Origin: Caulobacter sp. CCH9-E1
Lineage (GTDB): Bacteria > Pseudomonadota > Alphaproteobacteria > Caulobacterales > Caulobacteraceae
Direction of reading: 5' to 3'
NCBI RefSeq assembly: GCF_001556515.1
Contig: NZ_LSJA01000112.1
Coordinates: forward strand, 1-32,494
DNA length: 32,494 bases
In this document: piece after piece, positions 7,229 through 15,082 of the stretch
Layout: the number at the start of each line of letters is the position of its first letter
Numbering within the stretch: the first letter of the stretch is position 1
The notes under the pieces: model-generated
Database searches by the model: none
What the model was told of the DNA's origin: nothing
The model's input: only the letters and a program-made list of their open reading frames with translations
Position numbers and translations under genes: made by a program

Positions 7229-9940
7229 TTGACTATTTCTCGCCAAACCCGCCGTAGCCTGCTGCTGGGCTGCGCCATCGCGCCCGCCGCCATGATGCTG
7301 CACACCGCCGCCTTCGCGCAGGCCGCCCAAGCCCCGCAGGCGACCGAGGACACCAGCGTCGCCGAGATCGTCGTCACCGGCTCGCGCATCGACCGCGCCG
7401 GCTTCCAGGCCCCGACCCCGACCGTGCGCGTCACCGCCGAGGACCTGGCCGTCGGCGCCCGTCCGAACGTGGCCGCCGCCCTGAACGACCTGCCGCAGTT
7501 CCGCGCCACGACCTCGCCCCAAACCACCGGCACCAACACCGGCGCGGGTAACGCCCCGGTCGACCTGCGCGGCCTGGGCATCAACCGCACCCTGGTGCTG
7601 CTGGACGGCCGCCGCTTCTCCGGCGAGAACGACCTGAACATGATCCCCAGCGTCATGCTGAAGGGCGTCGACGTCGTGACCGGCGGCGCCTCGGCCGCCT
7701 GGGGTTCGGGCGCCGTCGCCGGCGTCGTCAATCTCTCGATTGACCGAGCCTTCACCGGCTTCAAGTTCGGCATCGAGGGGGGCGAGTCCTCGTACGACGA
7801 CGCCAAGCAGATCCGCGTCGAAGGCGCGGCTGGCACGACCTTCGCCGGCGGCCGCGGCCACTTCGTCATCGGCGGCGAATATCTCGACAATGATGGCGTC
7901 ATCCCCAAGAGCAGCCGTCCCAACATCGGTCGCTGGGCCACGGTCTCGAATGGCGCCGGCCGCTTCATCCTGGCCCCCGACGTCGGCTTCTCGAACGCGG
8001 CGCCCGGCGGCCTGATCACCTCGGGCGTGCTGCGCGGCCAGACCTTCAATCCGGACGGCTCCCTGCGCGCCTTCGACTACGGCACGGTGCAGGGCACGAA
8101 CTCGATCGGCGGCGAAGGCCCCTCGAACGACGACCTGTCGCCGCTGGTCACGCCGCAGAAGCGCTACGCCACCATGGCCAGCGCGACCTATGAGCTGACC
8201 GACAAAATAAAGCTGACGGCCGAACTGCGCCGCTCACGGATGTGGAACAACTACATCTGGTTCGGCGACCACAACCGCGGCAACCTGACGATCAAGTCGG
8301 ACAACGCCTTCCTGCCCACCGCCGTGAAGACGGCCCTGGCCGCCGCCGGCCAGACGACCTTCACGATGGGCCGCTTCAACACCGAGGCCTATCCGACCAT
8401 CGACTTCGAGCGCGTCTCGACCCAGGGCACGATCGCCCTAGACGGCGAACTCGACGGCGGCTGGCGCTGGAGCGCCTACTACAGCCACGGCGAGCAAGAG
8501 AACAACATCGATACCCCCGGGTTCTTCCTAACCCAGAACTACGCCAACGCGGTCGACTCGGTGATCAGCCCGACCACAGGCAAGCCGATCTGCCGCATCG
8601 CCCTGACCAACGCCTCGACCAACTGCGTGCCGATCAACCTGTTCGGCCAGGGCGCGCCCTCGCAGGCGGCGCTGGACTACGTCACCGGCACGCCCTCGAT
8701 GCGTGAGACCAGCAAGCTGGACGTCGGCGGCTTCAGCCTGCGCGGCGAGCCCTTCTCGCTGCCCGCCGGCCCGGTCTCGATCGCTATCGGCGCCGAGGCC
8801 CGCAAGGAGTCTGTCGATCGCACGGTCGGCGCCCTGGATGCGGCCAAGGCCTTCACCTCGTTCAGCTTCTCGGCCATGGCCGGCAGCTTCTCGGTCAAGG
8901 AAGCCTTCGCCGAAGTGCTGGTGCCGGTGGTGCGCGACGTCCCTGTCTTCAACAAGCTGGAAGTCAACGCCGCGGCCCGCGTCTCGGACTACGACACCAC
9001 CGGCTCGATCTGGTCGTGGAAGCTGGGCGCCACCAACGAGTTCTTCCCGGGTTTCCGCGGTCGCATCACCCAGTCGCGCGACATCCGTTCGGCCAACCTG
9101 ACCGAGCTCTTCACGACGACGACGACCGGCTACAACACCCTGACCGACCCGACCAACAACTCCAGCGTCTATGTGCTGACCAACGGCGGCGGCAACCCGA
9201 ACCTGAACCCCGAGACGGCCAAGACTTTCACCACCGGCTTCGTCTATTCGCCGCCGTCGATCTCGGGCCTGTCGATGTCGCTCGACTATTTCAAGATCAA
9301 CATCGACGACGTGATCACCACGATCGCGGCCCAGGACATCGTCACCCGCTGCGCCAACGGCAACCAGGACCTGTGCTCGCGGGTCACCCGTGACGCCAGC
9401 GGCACGATCACCCGGATCGTCTCGACCTATGTCAATCTGGCAAACTACAAGACCGACGGCTTCGACGCCGAGATCTCGTACTCGACCGTATTCGACCGCC
9501 TGATCCCGGGCGCTCCGGGCCGCATCCGCGCCCGCCTGCTGGGCACCTGGGTCAACAGCCTGACCACCAACGACGGCGTCAGCAAGATCGAGTACGTCAA
9601 GTCGCAGGGCTACTCGTTCGGCCTGGGCACGCCCAAGACCCGGGCGAACGCCTCGCTCGACTGGGCCGGCGAGGTCTTCAGCGCCAATATCCGCGCCCGC
9701 TACATCTCGGCGGGCAACTACAACAACACCGTCGATCTCGTGAACAACCACATCAAGGCCTACACCTATGTGGACCTGGGCGTTCAGGCGCGCCTGCCCG
9801 AGTTCGGCGGCAAGCAGGTCGAGCTGTACGCCAACGCGACGAACCTGTTCGACAAGAAACCGCCTGTCAGCTCGCTGTACTCGCCGTACTACGACGTGAT
9901 CGGTCGCTACGTGACCGTCGGCGCGCGGATGCGCTTCTAG
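7229..9940 (+). CDS. TonB-dependent receptor under glycine riboswitch
   Basis: Outer-membrane TonB-dependent receptor of 903 aa. TTG at 7229 is the chosen start: GAGGGG lies about 8 nt upstream, and the product starts MTISRQTRRSLLLGCAIAPA with a signal peptide ending AAFAQ. The plug shows AEIVVTGSRI, DLRGLGINRTLVLLDGRRF, VDVVTGGASAAWGSGAVAGVVN; the barrel ends GRYVTVGARMRF. The architecture is that of large receptors (often called oligopeptide/complex-carbohydrate class) common in Caulobacterales and sphingomonads. An S9 peptidase gene follows by 70 bp with no U-tract terminator between, so peptide uptake is the likely job. The glycine aptamers upstream suggest the imported material is a glycine source or that uptake answers to cellular glycine. 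Confidence 0.92.
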   Translation: MTISRQTRRSLLLGCAIAPAAMMLHTAAFAQAAQAPQATEDTSVAEIVVTGSRIDRAGFQAPTPTVRVTAEDLAVGARPNVAAALNDLPQFRATTSPQTTGTNTGAGNAPVDLRGLGINRTLVLLDGRRFSGENDLNMIPSVMLKGVDVVTGGASAAWGSGAVAGVVNLSIDRAFTGFKFGIEGGESSYDDAKQIRVEGAAGTTFAGGRGHFVIGGEYLDNDGVIPKSSRPNIGRWATVSNGAGRFILAPDVGFSNAAPGGLITSGVLRGQTFNPDGSLRAFDYGTVQGTNSIGGEGPSNDDLSPLVTPQKRYATMASATYELTDKIKLTAELRRSRMWNNYIWFGDHNRGNLTIKSDNAFLPTAVKTALAAAGQTTFTMGRFNTEAYPTIDFERVSTQGTIALDGELDGGWRWSAYYSHGEQENNIDTPGFFLTQNYANAVDSVISPTTGKPICRIALTNASTNCVPINLFGQGAPSQAALDYVTGTPSMRETSKLDVGGFSLRGEPFSLPAGPVSIAIGAEARKESVDRTVGALDAAKAFTSFSFSAMAGSFSVKEAFAEVLVPVVRDVPVFNKLEVNAAARVSDYDTTGSIWSWKLGATNEFFPGFRGRITQSRDIRSANLTELFTTTTTGYNTLTDPTNNSSVYVLTNGGGNPNLNPETAKTFTTGFVYSPPSISGLSMSLDYFKINIDDVITTIAAQDIVTRCANGNQDLCSRVTRDASGTITRIVSTYVNLANYKTDGFDAEISYSTVFDRLIPGAPGRIRARLLGTWVNSLTTNDGVSKIEYVKSQGYSFGLGTPKTRANASLDWAGEVFSANIRARYISAGNYNNTVDLVNNHIKAYTYVDLGVQARLPEFGGKQVELYANATNLFDKKPPVSSLYSPYYDVIGRYVTVGARMRF

Positions 9941-9960
9941 TTCAGCTCCCGCTCCGACTT

Positions 9961-9998
9961 CGCGCGCCGCCGGTTTCCCCCGTTTCTAGCGGCGCGCG
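9961..9998 (+). other. Strong intercistronic stem-loop
   Basis: CGCGCGCCGC (9961-9970) pairs perfectly with GCGGCGCGCG (9989-9998) around an 18-nt loop, 20 bp after the receptor stop and 12 bp before the peptidase start. No T-run follows. It probably stabilises or attenuates, setting the receptor:peptidase ratio. Confidence 0.5.
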
Positions 9999-10010
9999 CC
10001 CACCTTTCCC

Positions 10011-11981
10011 ATGGTGACCCCCCAAATGACCCCTCGTCTTCCCCTGACGCTCGCCCTGCTGGCGAGCGCGGCCGTCTTCGCGACTCCGTTGGCGGCCCAG
10101 ACCGTCGCGCCGCCTCCCGCCATGGTCGTCGACGGCGTCCCGGCCATCCCGCAGGATCTTGTCGCCGGCCTAGCCCCGTACCAACAGTCGCGCCACGCCA
10201 ACTTCCTGGGCTGGAACGCCGCCGACCGCTCGATGCTGGTCAAGACCCGCTTCGGGGGCTCGGACCAGGTCCACGTCGTCGCCAAGGCCGAGGGGGACCG
10301 TCGCCAGATCAGCTTCGAGAACGAGCCGATCCTGACCGCCGCGCTCTCGCCCGAGGGGGATGCGCTGGTGATCCAGAAGGACAAGGGCGGCGATGAATTC
10401 TACCAGCTGTACGTCCTGGAAGCCGGCCGCCCGCGCCTGATCACCGACGGCAAGAGCCGCAACTGGTTCGGCGCCTGGGCCCCGAACGGCCGACTGGTCG
10501 GCTACGCCTCGTCGCGCCGCAACGGCGCCGACATGGACCTGTACGTCGTCGATCCCAAGGATCCCAAGAGCGACCGCTTGGTCGCCGAGGTGAAGGGCGG
10601 CGGCTGGAACATCGCCGACTTCTCGGCCGACGGTTCCAAGGCCCTGGTGCTGAACCGCATGTCGATCAACGAGGCCATGGTTTACGAACTAGACCTGTCC
10701 AGCGGCAAGATGAGGGCCCTGACCGACGTCAAGACCAAGGCCTCCTACGTCGATCCCAAATACGGCCATGACGGCGCGGTGTGGCTGACCTCGAACAAGG
10801 GCTCCGACTTCCTGCGCCTCGGCAAGCTGGACGCCAAGGGTGGCTTCACCCCGGTGTCCAAAGAGCCGCGCTGGGACGTCAGCGACTACGCCGTCGCGCC
10901 GGACGGTTCGTTCGTCGTCTACGCGATTAACGAGGCGGGCGTGTCGCGCGTGCGGGTGATGGACGTCGCCACCGGCGCTGTGCGCCCCGTGGACGGCCTG
11001 CCGGCTGGCGTCATTCCCTATAGCATCGGCGCGGCCATCCAGATCGCGCCCTGGGGCGACATCGGCCTGTCCATGTCCAGCGCCAAGGTGCCGGGCGACG
11101 CCTTCTCGATCGATCCGAAGACCCTGGCCGTCACCCAGTGGACCCACAGCGAGACCGGCGGCCTGGATCCGAGCCTGAATGTCGAGCCCCGTCTCGTCGA
11201 GGTTGCCAGCTTCGACGGCGAGAAGGTCTCGGGCTTCCTGTACCAGCCCGATCCGGCCAAGTTCCCTGGCAAGCGGCCGCTAATCGTCGACATCCACGGC
11301 GGTCCGGAAGGCCAGACCCGTCCTGACTTCCAGGGGCCGAACAACTACCTGCTCAACGAGCTGGGCGTGGCGCTGTTCTTCCCGAACGTGCGCGGTTCGA
11401 CCGGCTATGGCGCGCGCTTCGTCAATCTCGACAACGGCCCGTTTAAGCGTGAGGACTCGGTCAAGGACATCGGCGCCTTCCTCGACGCCCTGGAAAAGGA
11501 GCCCGCCCTGGACGCCGGCCGCTTCGCCGTCAACGGCGTCTCGTACGGCGGCTATATGTGCTACGCCTCGGCCACGCACTACAGCGCCCGCCTGAAGGGG
11601 GCCAACTGCTACGTCGCGATCTCCAACTTCGTCACCTTTCTGCAGAACACCCAGGCCTATCGCCGCGATCTGCGCCGGGTGGAATACGGCGACGAGCGCG
11701 ATCCCAAGCAGCGCGAGCAGCTTATGAAGATCTCGCCGCTGACCAGCGTGGACAAGATCAAGATCCCGCTGCTGGTGGCCACGGGCGGGACCGATCCGCG
11801 CGTGCCGGCCAGCGAAGCCGATCAGATGATCAAGGCCGTGCGCGCCAACGGCGGTTCGGTCTGGCACGTGCTGGCGCAGAACGAAGGTCACGTTTTCCGC
11901 AAGAAGGAGAACGTCGACTACTACTTCTGGTCCAGCATCATGTTCTGGCGAAAGACGCTGCTGGGCGAAGGCGGCCAGTAA
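10011..11981 (+). CDS. Exported S9-family prolyl oligopeptidase / acyl-peptidase
   Basis: Serine peptidase of the S9 (prolyl oligopeptidase, S9C-like) family, 656 aa from ATG 10011; ATG 10026 is equally possible and gives a cleaner signal peptide (MTPRLPLTLALLASAAVFATPLAAQ). Neither has a good ribosome site. The N-terminal half is a beta-propeller with WD-like blades (SPEGDALVIQKDKGGDEFYQLY, APNGRLVGYAS, FSADGSKALV). The C-terminal alpha/beta hydrolase has oxyanion segment DIHGGPEGQ, nucleophile GVSYGG (Ser511), Asp595 in GGTDPRVP and His627 in EGHVF. It should cut short peptides in the periplasm. It sits behind the riboswitch-controlled receptor and before a rho-independent terminator, so receptor and peptidase form one uptake/degradation unit. 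Confidence 0.92.
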   Translation: MVTPQMTPRLPLTLALLASAAVFATPLAAQTVAPPPAMVVDGVPAIPQDLVAGLAPYQQSRHANFLGWNAADRSMLVKTRFGGSDQVHVVAKAEGDRRQISFENEPILTAALSPEGDALVIQKDKGGDEFYQLYVLEAGRPRLITDGKSRNWFGAWAPNGRLVGYASSRRNGADMDLYVVDPKDPKSDRLVAEVKGGGWNIADFSADGSKALVLNRMSINEAMVYELDLSSGKMRALTDVKTKASYVDPKYGHDGAVWLTSNKGSDFLRLGKLDAKGGFTPVSKEPRWDVSDYAVAPDGSFVVYAINEAGVSRVRVMDVATGAVRPVDGLPAGVIPYSIGAAIQIAPWGDIGLSMSSAKVPGDAFSIDPKTLAVTQWTHSETGGLDPSLNVEPRLVEVASFDGEKVSGFLYQPDPAKFPGKRPLIVDIHGGPEGQTRPDFQGPNNYLLNELGVALFFPNVRGSTGYGARFVNLDNGPFKREDSVKDIGAFLDALEKEPALDAGRFAVNGVSYGGYMCYASATHYSARLKGANCYVAISNFVTFLQNTQAYRRDLRRVEYGDERDPKQREQLMKISPLTSVDKIKIPLLVATGGTDPRVPASEADQMIKAVRANGGSVWHVLAQNEGHVFRKKENVDYYFWSSIMFWRKTLLGEGGQ

Positions 11982-11991
11982 GTCGAGGCGA

Positions 11992-12021
11992 GGGCGCGGA
12001 GCACGGTTCCGCGCCCTTTTT
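11992..12021 (+). terminator. Rho-independent terminator after S9 peptidase
   Basis: GGGCGCGGA (11992-12000), 7-nt loop, TCCGCGCCC (12008-12016), then TTTTT (12017-12021). This is a textbook intrinsic terminator 10 bp past the peptidase stop. It closes the glycine-riboswitch operon. Confidence 0.9.
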
Positions 12022-12042
12022 CCTGCTTGAGGATTCCCGACC

Positions 12043-13002
12043 TTGTCGATCTCTCTGCGATGTGGGGCGCTGCTGGCGCTGATGGTCTGCGCCGGTCAGG
12101 TCAGGGCCCAACCGGCGATCGACCACCACATGCATGTCCATTCCCCGGCCATTCTCGCCATCCTGCCGGCCTATTGCGTCAGTCCGATGCGCAAGAGCCC
12201 GTGCGACCCTCGCTTCACCGCGCCGCTGACGGCCGAAGACGCCCTGAAAGCCCTGAACGAGGCGGGCATTCGCCAGGGCTGGTTGATGTCGACCGCTTAC
12301 CTCGCTGAGAGCCCTCTGGCCGATCCATTGCCGGACGCCGCGCGCGTGGTGCGTGCGGCCAACGCCTTCACGGTCGACCTGGCCCGGACCCGACCCGACC
12401 GCTTCGCCGCCTTCGTCAGCGTCAATCCGACCGCGCCCGAAGCCCTGACGGAAATTGCGCACTGGAAGGGCGATCCCGCCGTCACCGGGTTGAAGCTGCA
12501 CCTGACCAACTCGGACGTCGATCTTCGGGACCCCGTCCAGGTCGCCAAGCTGGCGGCGGTGTTCCGGGCGGCGGCCGGCAATGGGTGGACGATCATGCTC
12601 CACATGCGCACGCGGGCCTCCGACTATGGCGCGCGCGATGTGGGGATCTTCCTGGATCAGGTGCTGCCCGCAGCCGGTCGGCAACCGGTGGTCATCGCCC
12701 ATGCCGCGGGGTGGGGCGGGATCGACGCCGTCACCCTGGACGCCCTAGGCGCCTTCGCCAGCGCCTTTGATCGTAATCCGGCTGTTGTCAGCAACGTGCG
12801 CTTCGACCTCGCCCAGGTATTCACGGAGCAAACGGTCGCGGGGGATCGCGCCAAGATGGCCGGGCTGATCCGCAGAATAGGCGTCGACCGGTTCGTCGCC
12901 GGCTCGGACTGGCCGTTCGCCGGCGACCTGAAAGGCTATTTTGCCGCGACCGCCTCCTGGCCTGAACTTCGTCCAAGCGAGTGGGGGGCGATCCTTCGAT
13001 GA
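12043..13002 (+). CDS. Exported amidohydrolase (amidohydrolase_2 / TIM-barrel)
   Basis: Metal-dependent hydrolase or decarboxylase-like TIM-barrel protein of 319 aa. The TTG start at 12043 has GAGGA about 9 nt upstream and gives the signal peptide MSISLRCGALLALMVCAGQVRAQ. The metal-binding HxH pattern follows (DHHMHVH). Later barrel motifs are GLKLHLTNSDVDL, MLHMRT, PVVIAHAAGWGG (His) and the terminal Asp in FVAGSDWPF. A sec signal is unusual for family members acting on cytosolic metabolites and suggests a periplasmic substrate. It lies just after the terminator of the S9 peptidase, so it is probably transcribed separately or by read-through. The substrate is unknown. Confidence 0.85.
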   Translation: MSISLRCGALLALMVCAGQVRAQPAIDHHMHVHSPAILAILPAYCVSPMRKSPCDPRFTAPLTAEDALKALNEAGIRQGWLMSTAYLAESPLADPLPDAARVVRAANAFTVDLARTRPDRFAAFVSVNPTAPEALTEIAHWKGDPAVTGLKLHLTNSDVDLRDPVQVAKLAAVFRAAAGNGWTIMLHMRTRASDYGARDVGIFLDQVLPAAGRQPVVIAHAAGWGGIDAVTLDALGAFASAFDRNPAVVSNVRFDLAQVFTEQTVAGDRAKMAGLIRRIGVDRFVAGSDWPFAGDLKGYFAATASWPELRPSEWGAILR

Positions 13003-13007
13003 TGTCC

Positions 13008-13052
13008 CCTTGCCGTCGGGTCTAGCGTCGGCTTCTCGACGACGGCTCAAGG
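13008..13052. terminator. Possible bidirectional terminator hairpin
   Basis: Between two convergent genes, CCTTG-CCGTCG (13008-13018) pairs with CGACGG-(CT)-CAAGG (13040-13052), a 2-nt bulge being the only irregularity. No T-run is present on either strand, so termination is only suggested by position. Confidence 0.3.
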
Positions 13053-13065
13053 TCGGCTTGTGGCG

Positions 13066-14496
13066 CTATTTCTCAGCAACCCGCGTGAACGCAAATCGCT
13101 GGCCGTCCGCCTCGGCTGCGCCATGATCGGCGTCCTCGAACGTCAGCGCGATGTTCTGTTCAGTGATGAAGAAAGACCGGTCGGAAGAGGGGATCAGCCG
13201 AAACGCTTGCCCCTTGCGGAGCTCGACGAACATAGCGGTTCCGGCGTCGCGGATTTCGAAGGTTCCAAGGCCCTTGATCTCGAAGGTCCCGGCGAACGGA
13301 CGCTGAGCGGCCAGGGGCAAGTCGAAGGCCTTCCGGACGGTCGGCCCATAGTCGCTCCAGCCGTAAGTGACCGCCACCCCGCGCAGGATTTCTTGTCCCA
13401 GCTGATAGCCTTGCTCGCCATTGGTCAGGATCACTACGCCGTCGCCTGTCTCGGGATGGCCGACCAGGGTTGCCTTGTAGCCGGCGTTAGAGCCGTCGTG
13501 GAAAAAGGAGAACGCCTTGCTCTCGCCGCTCACCTTGAAGCCCAGACCCCAGCCGCCAGGCTGCCGCGTCAGCATTTGACGGGCTGTCTTCAGCGAAAGG
13601 ACCTTACCCCGGCCATGGGGGGCGTTCTGGACTTCGACCACGAAGCGCGCCAGGTCGTTGGCGCTGGTCCAGAGACCCGCCGCCGCCAGTTCGGGATAGA
13701 CATGGAAACCGCCCGCGATGAGCTGGCCGGTCTCGTCATGGGCTAGGGCCACGTTCGGGGTCCCGGCCCGCAGGGGTTGCTCATAAGTGCTGCGCGCCAT
13801 GCCCAGCGGCTCAAACAGCTTGGAGCGCGCTATAGCCGGGAAGGGCCTGCTCGCCGCGTCGATCATGGCCAGCTGAGCGATCGTATAGCCGCCGCCGGAG
13901 TAGCGGTAACGAACGCCCACCGGCTCATCGACCCTTACGGCCGGGCTGTTGGCCGGCGCCGCGCCATCGAGGATCTGCTGCGCCGTCGGCAGCGGCGCGC
14001 CGACCGCGTAACCCTGAAACCCATGGACCGTGGTTCCGGCCGTGTGCGACAGCAACCTTCTGAGAGTCACCGCGGACGCCTGCGTGAAGTTGTTCTCCGG
14101 CAGGGTCCAGCTCTTCAGGGCCGTATTGATCGGGGTGTCCAGCGATAGGGTTCCATCCTGGACCATGGCCAGGGCCGCGACCGCGGCGACCGGTTTGCTT
14201 ACAGAGCCGGCCTGAAACAGCGTGTCAGCGTCTACGGCCTTGCCGCCGGGCGACACGACCCCATAGCCCTTGGCCCAATCCAGCTTTCCCGCCCGCACCA
14301 CGGCGATGGCCACGCCGGGCGTATGGAGCTCGCGCATCCGGTCTTCCAGGCTGCGGCCGCCATTACTTCCCCCTTCAACGACCACAGCCGGGCGCAGGCC
14401 GTTTTCAACGGCTTGCCGGCGGTCATCGGCGGTATTCGCGAAAGCCTGCCCAGGCAGGATCAACAGCGCGCCCAGCGCCAGGATCGAGAGCTTCAT
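13066..14496 (-). CDS. Exported serine hydrolase, class C beta-lactamase fold
   Basis: Periplasmic serine hydrolase of the beta-lactamase/EstB/D-aminopeptidase (serpin-independent S12) superfamily, 476 aa. The start at ATG 14496 gives the signal peptide MKLSILALGALLILPGQAFA; the open frame upstream lacks protein-like composition. The catalytic SxxK is Ser98-Val-Ser-Lys101 (AGSVSKPV). The Tyr motif is YRYSGGGY, the usual form in esterase/peptidase members rather than true AmpC. FFHDGSNAGYK occupies the place of the third (KTG/HxG) element. A C-terminal lipocalin-like extension (FAGTFEIKG, ADGQRFAFTRV) supports a D-amino-acid amidase/esterase type. Activity on antibiotics should not be assumed. 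It is transcribed alone. Confidence 0.88.
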   Translation of the reverse strand: MKLSILALGALLILPGQAFANTADDRRQAVENGLRPAVVVEGGSNGGRSLEDRMRELHTPGVAIAVVRAGKLDWAKGYGVVSPGGKAVDADTLFQAGSVSKPVAAVAALAMVQDGTLSLDTPINTALKSWTLPENNFTQASAVTLRRLLSHTAGTTVHGFQGYAVGAPLPTAQQILDGAAPANSPAVRVDEPVGVRYRYSGGGYTIAQLAMIDAASRPFPAIARSKLFEPLGMARSTYEQPLRAGTPNVALAHDETGQLIAGGFHVYPELAAAGLWTSANDLARFVVEVQNAPHGRGKVLSLKTARQMLTRQPGGWGLGFKVSGESKAFSFFHDGSNAGYKATLVGHPETGDGVVILTNGEQGYQLGQEILRGVAVTYGWSDYGPTVRKAFDLPLAAQRPFAGTFEIKGLGTFEIRDAGTAMFVELRKGQAFRLIPSSDRSFFITEQNIALTFEDADHGAAEADGQRFAFTRVAEK

Positions 14497-14776
14497 GCAC
14501 GGCTTTCCCAACGAACACGGCGGAGCCTCGCCTCTCGACCTAGCCCTCGCAACATAACGATCTGTAATTCGGAGGCGCCGACCTGCGGCGCGCACACGGC
14601 CGATCCGCTCGGCGGTCATCCAGCGCTGTTGAGCTCGATGAGCAAGCGCTCCACGGCTGTTCGCAATTGGGCGCTCGGCGTGTACAACGCGGGTACAGCG
14701 AGCGTGGTTTTGAGTGTGTTCTCGCGCCTCGAATTCAGCTAACTTATTGAAATCCTTCAGTCGAGTTTCTGTCGGT

Positions 14777-14800
14777 CCAATTCTCCAGTGGAGCAATTGG
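14777..14800. repeat. Inverted repeat, 10-bp arms with one bulge
   Basis: CCAATTCTCC (14777-14786), AGT, then GGAG-C-AATTGG (14790-14800). It is followed by an A/T-rich stretch. It could be an operator or a weak terminator for a lost upstream gene. Confidence 0.4.
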
Positions 14801-14976
14801 CGTGAAAATTATTGAATAAAATAAAGTACTTATGGCGAAAATTTCCGTAGCTCCGATGATGGACTGTAGGAAGCAATCATAAATATCAAAGACTTACGGG
14901 GTGTCGTGAACTCATCGTGTACACTTGCGCGTCGTGCCCTGGCGTCGGTCCGAGGGCTGCCGCGTACTTGGGTCTG

Positions 14977-15005
14977 TTGGATTGGACGAGCAGAAAATCT
15001 ATAGC
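14977..15005 (+). promoter_or_regulatory. Possible sigma-70 promoter for the gene at 15083
   Basis: TTGGAT (14977-14982) and TATAGC (15000-15005) are separated by exactly 17 bp, about 78 bp before the start codon. Each hexamer is a partial consensus match, in an otherwise AT-moderate stretch. Confidence 0.35.
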
Positions 15006-15082
15006 TGACGGGTTCGTCTTGCTGCGCTGGCGACTCTCAACGTAATCGCTCAAGGTCGTTGGAGCGCGTGGGAGGGCAGGGC

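Larger units (their letters stand above)
14497..15082. other. 586-bp AT-richer intergenic region
   Basis: No credible gene was found here. Base composition drops clearly between about 14700 and 14900. An inverted repeat CCAATT-CTCC...GGAG-(C)-AATTGG lies at 14777-14800, followed by an A/T-rich run to about 14830. A promoter-like pair for the gene at 15083 is annotated separately. The region separates core-looking genes from two unrecognised genes and may mark an insertion boundary; no direct repeats, tRNA or integrase were seen. Confidence 0.5.

Noticed and set aside
6754..7257. 167-codon open frame across the riboswitch region
   Set aside because: It overlaps both glycine aptamers and their conserved unpaired bases; composition is not protein-like and the RNA explanation is much stronger.
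8528..9751. 407-codon minus-strand open frame opposite the second receptor
   Set aside because: Shadow frame; Asp/Val/Arg/Gly-rich composition, no start signal, and the plus strand is a clear receptor barrel.
13066..14496. Antibiotic-resistance beta-lactamase
   Set aside because: The fold is right, but the YSGGG tyrosine motif and C-terminal lipocalin-like extension fit esterase/peptidase members; no resistance claim is supported.
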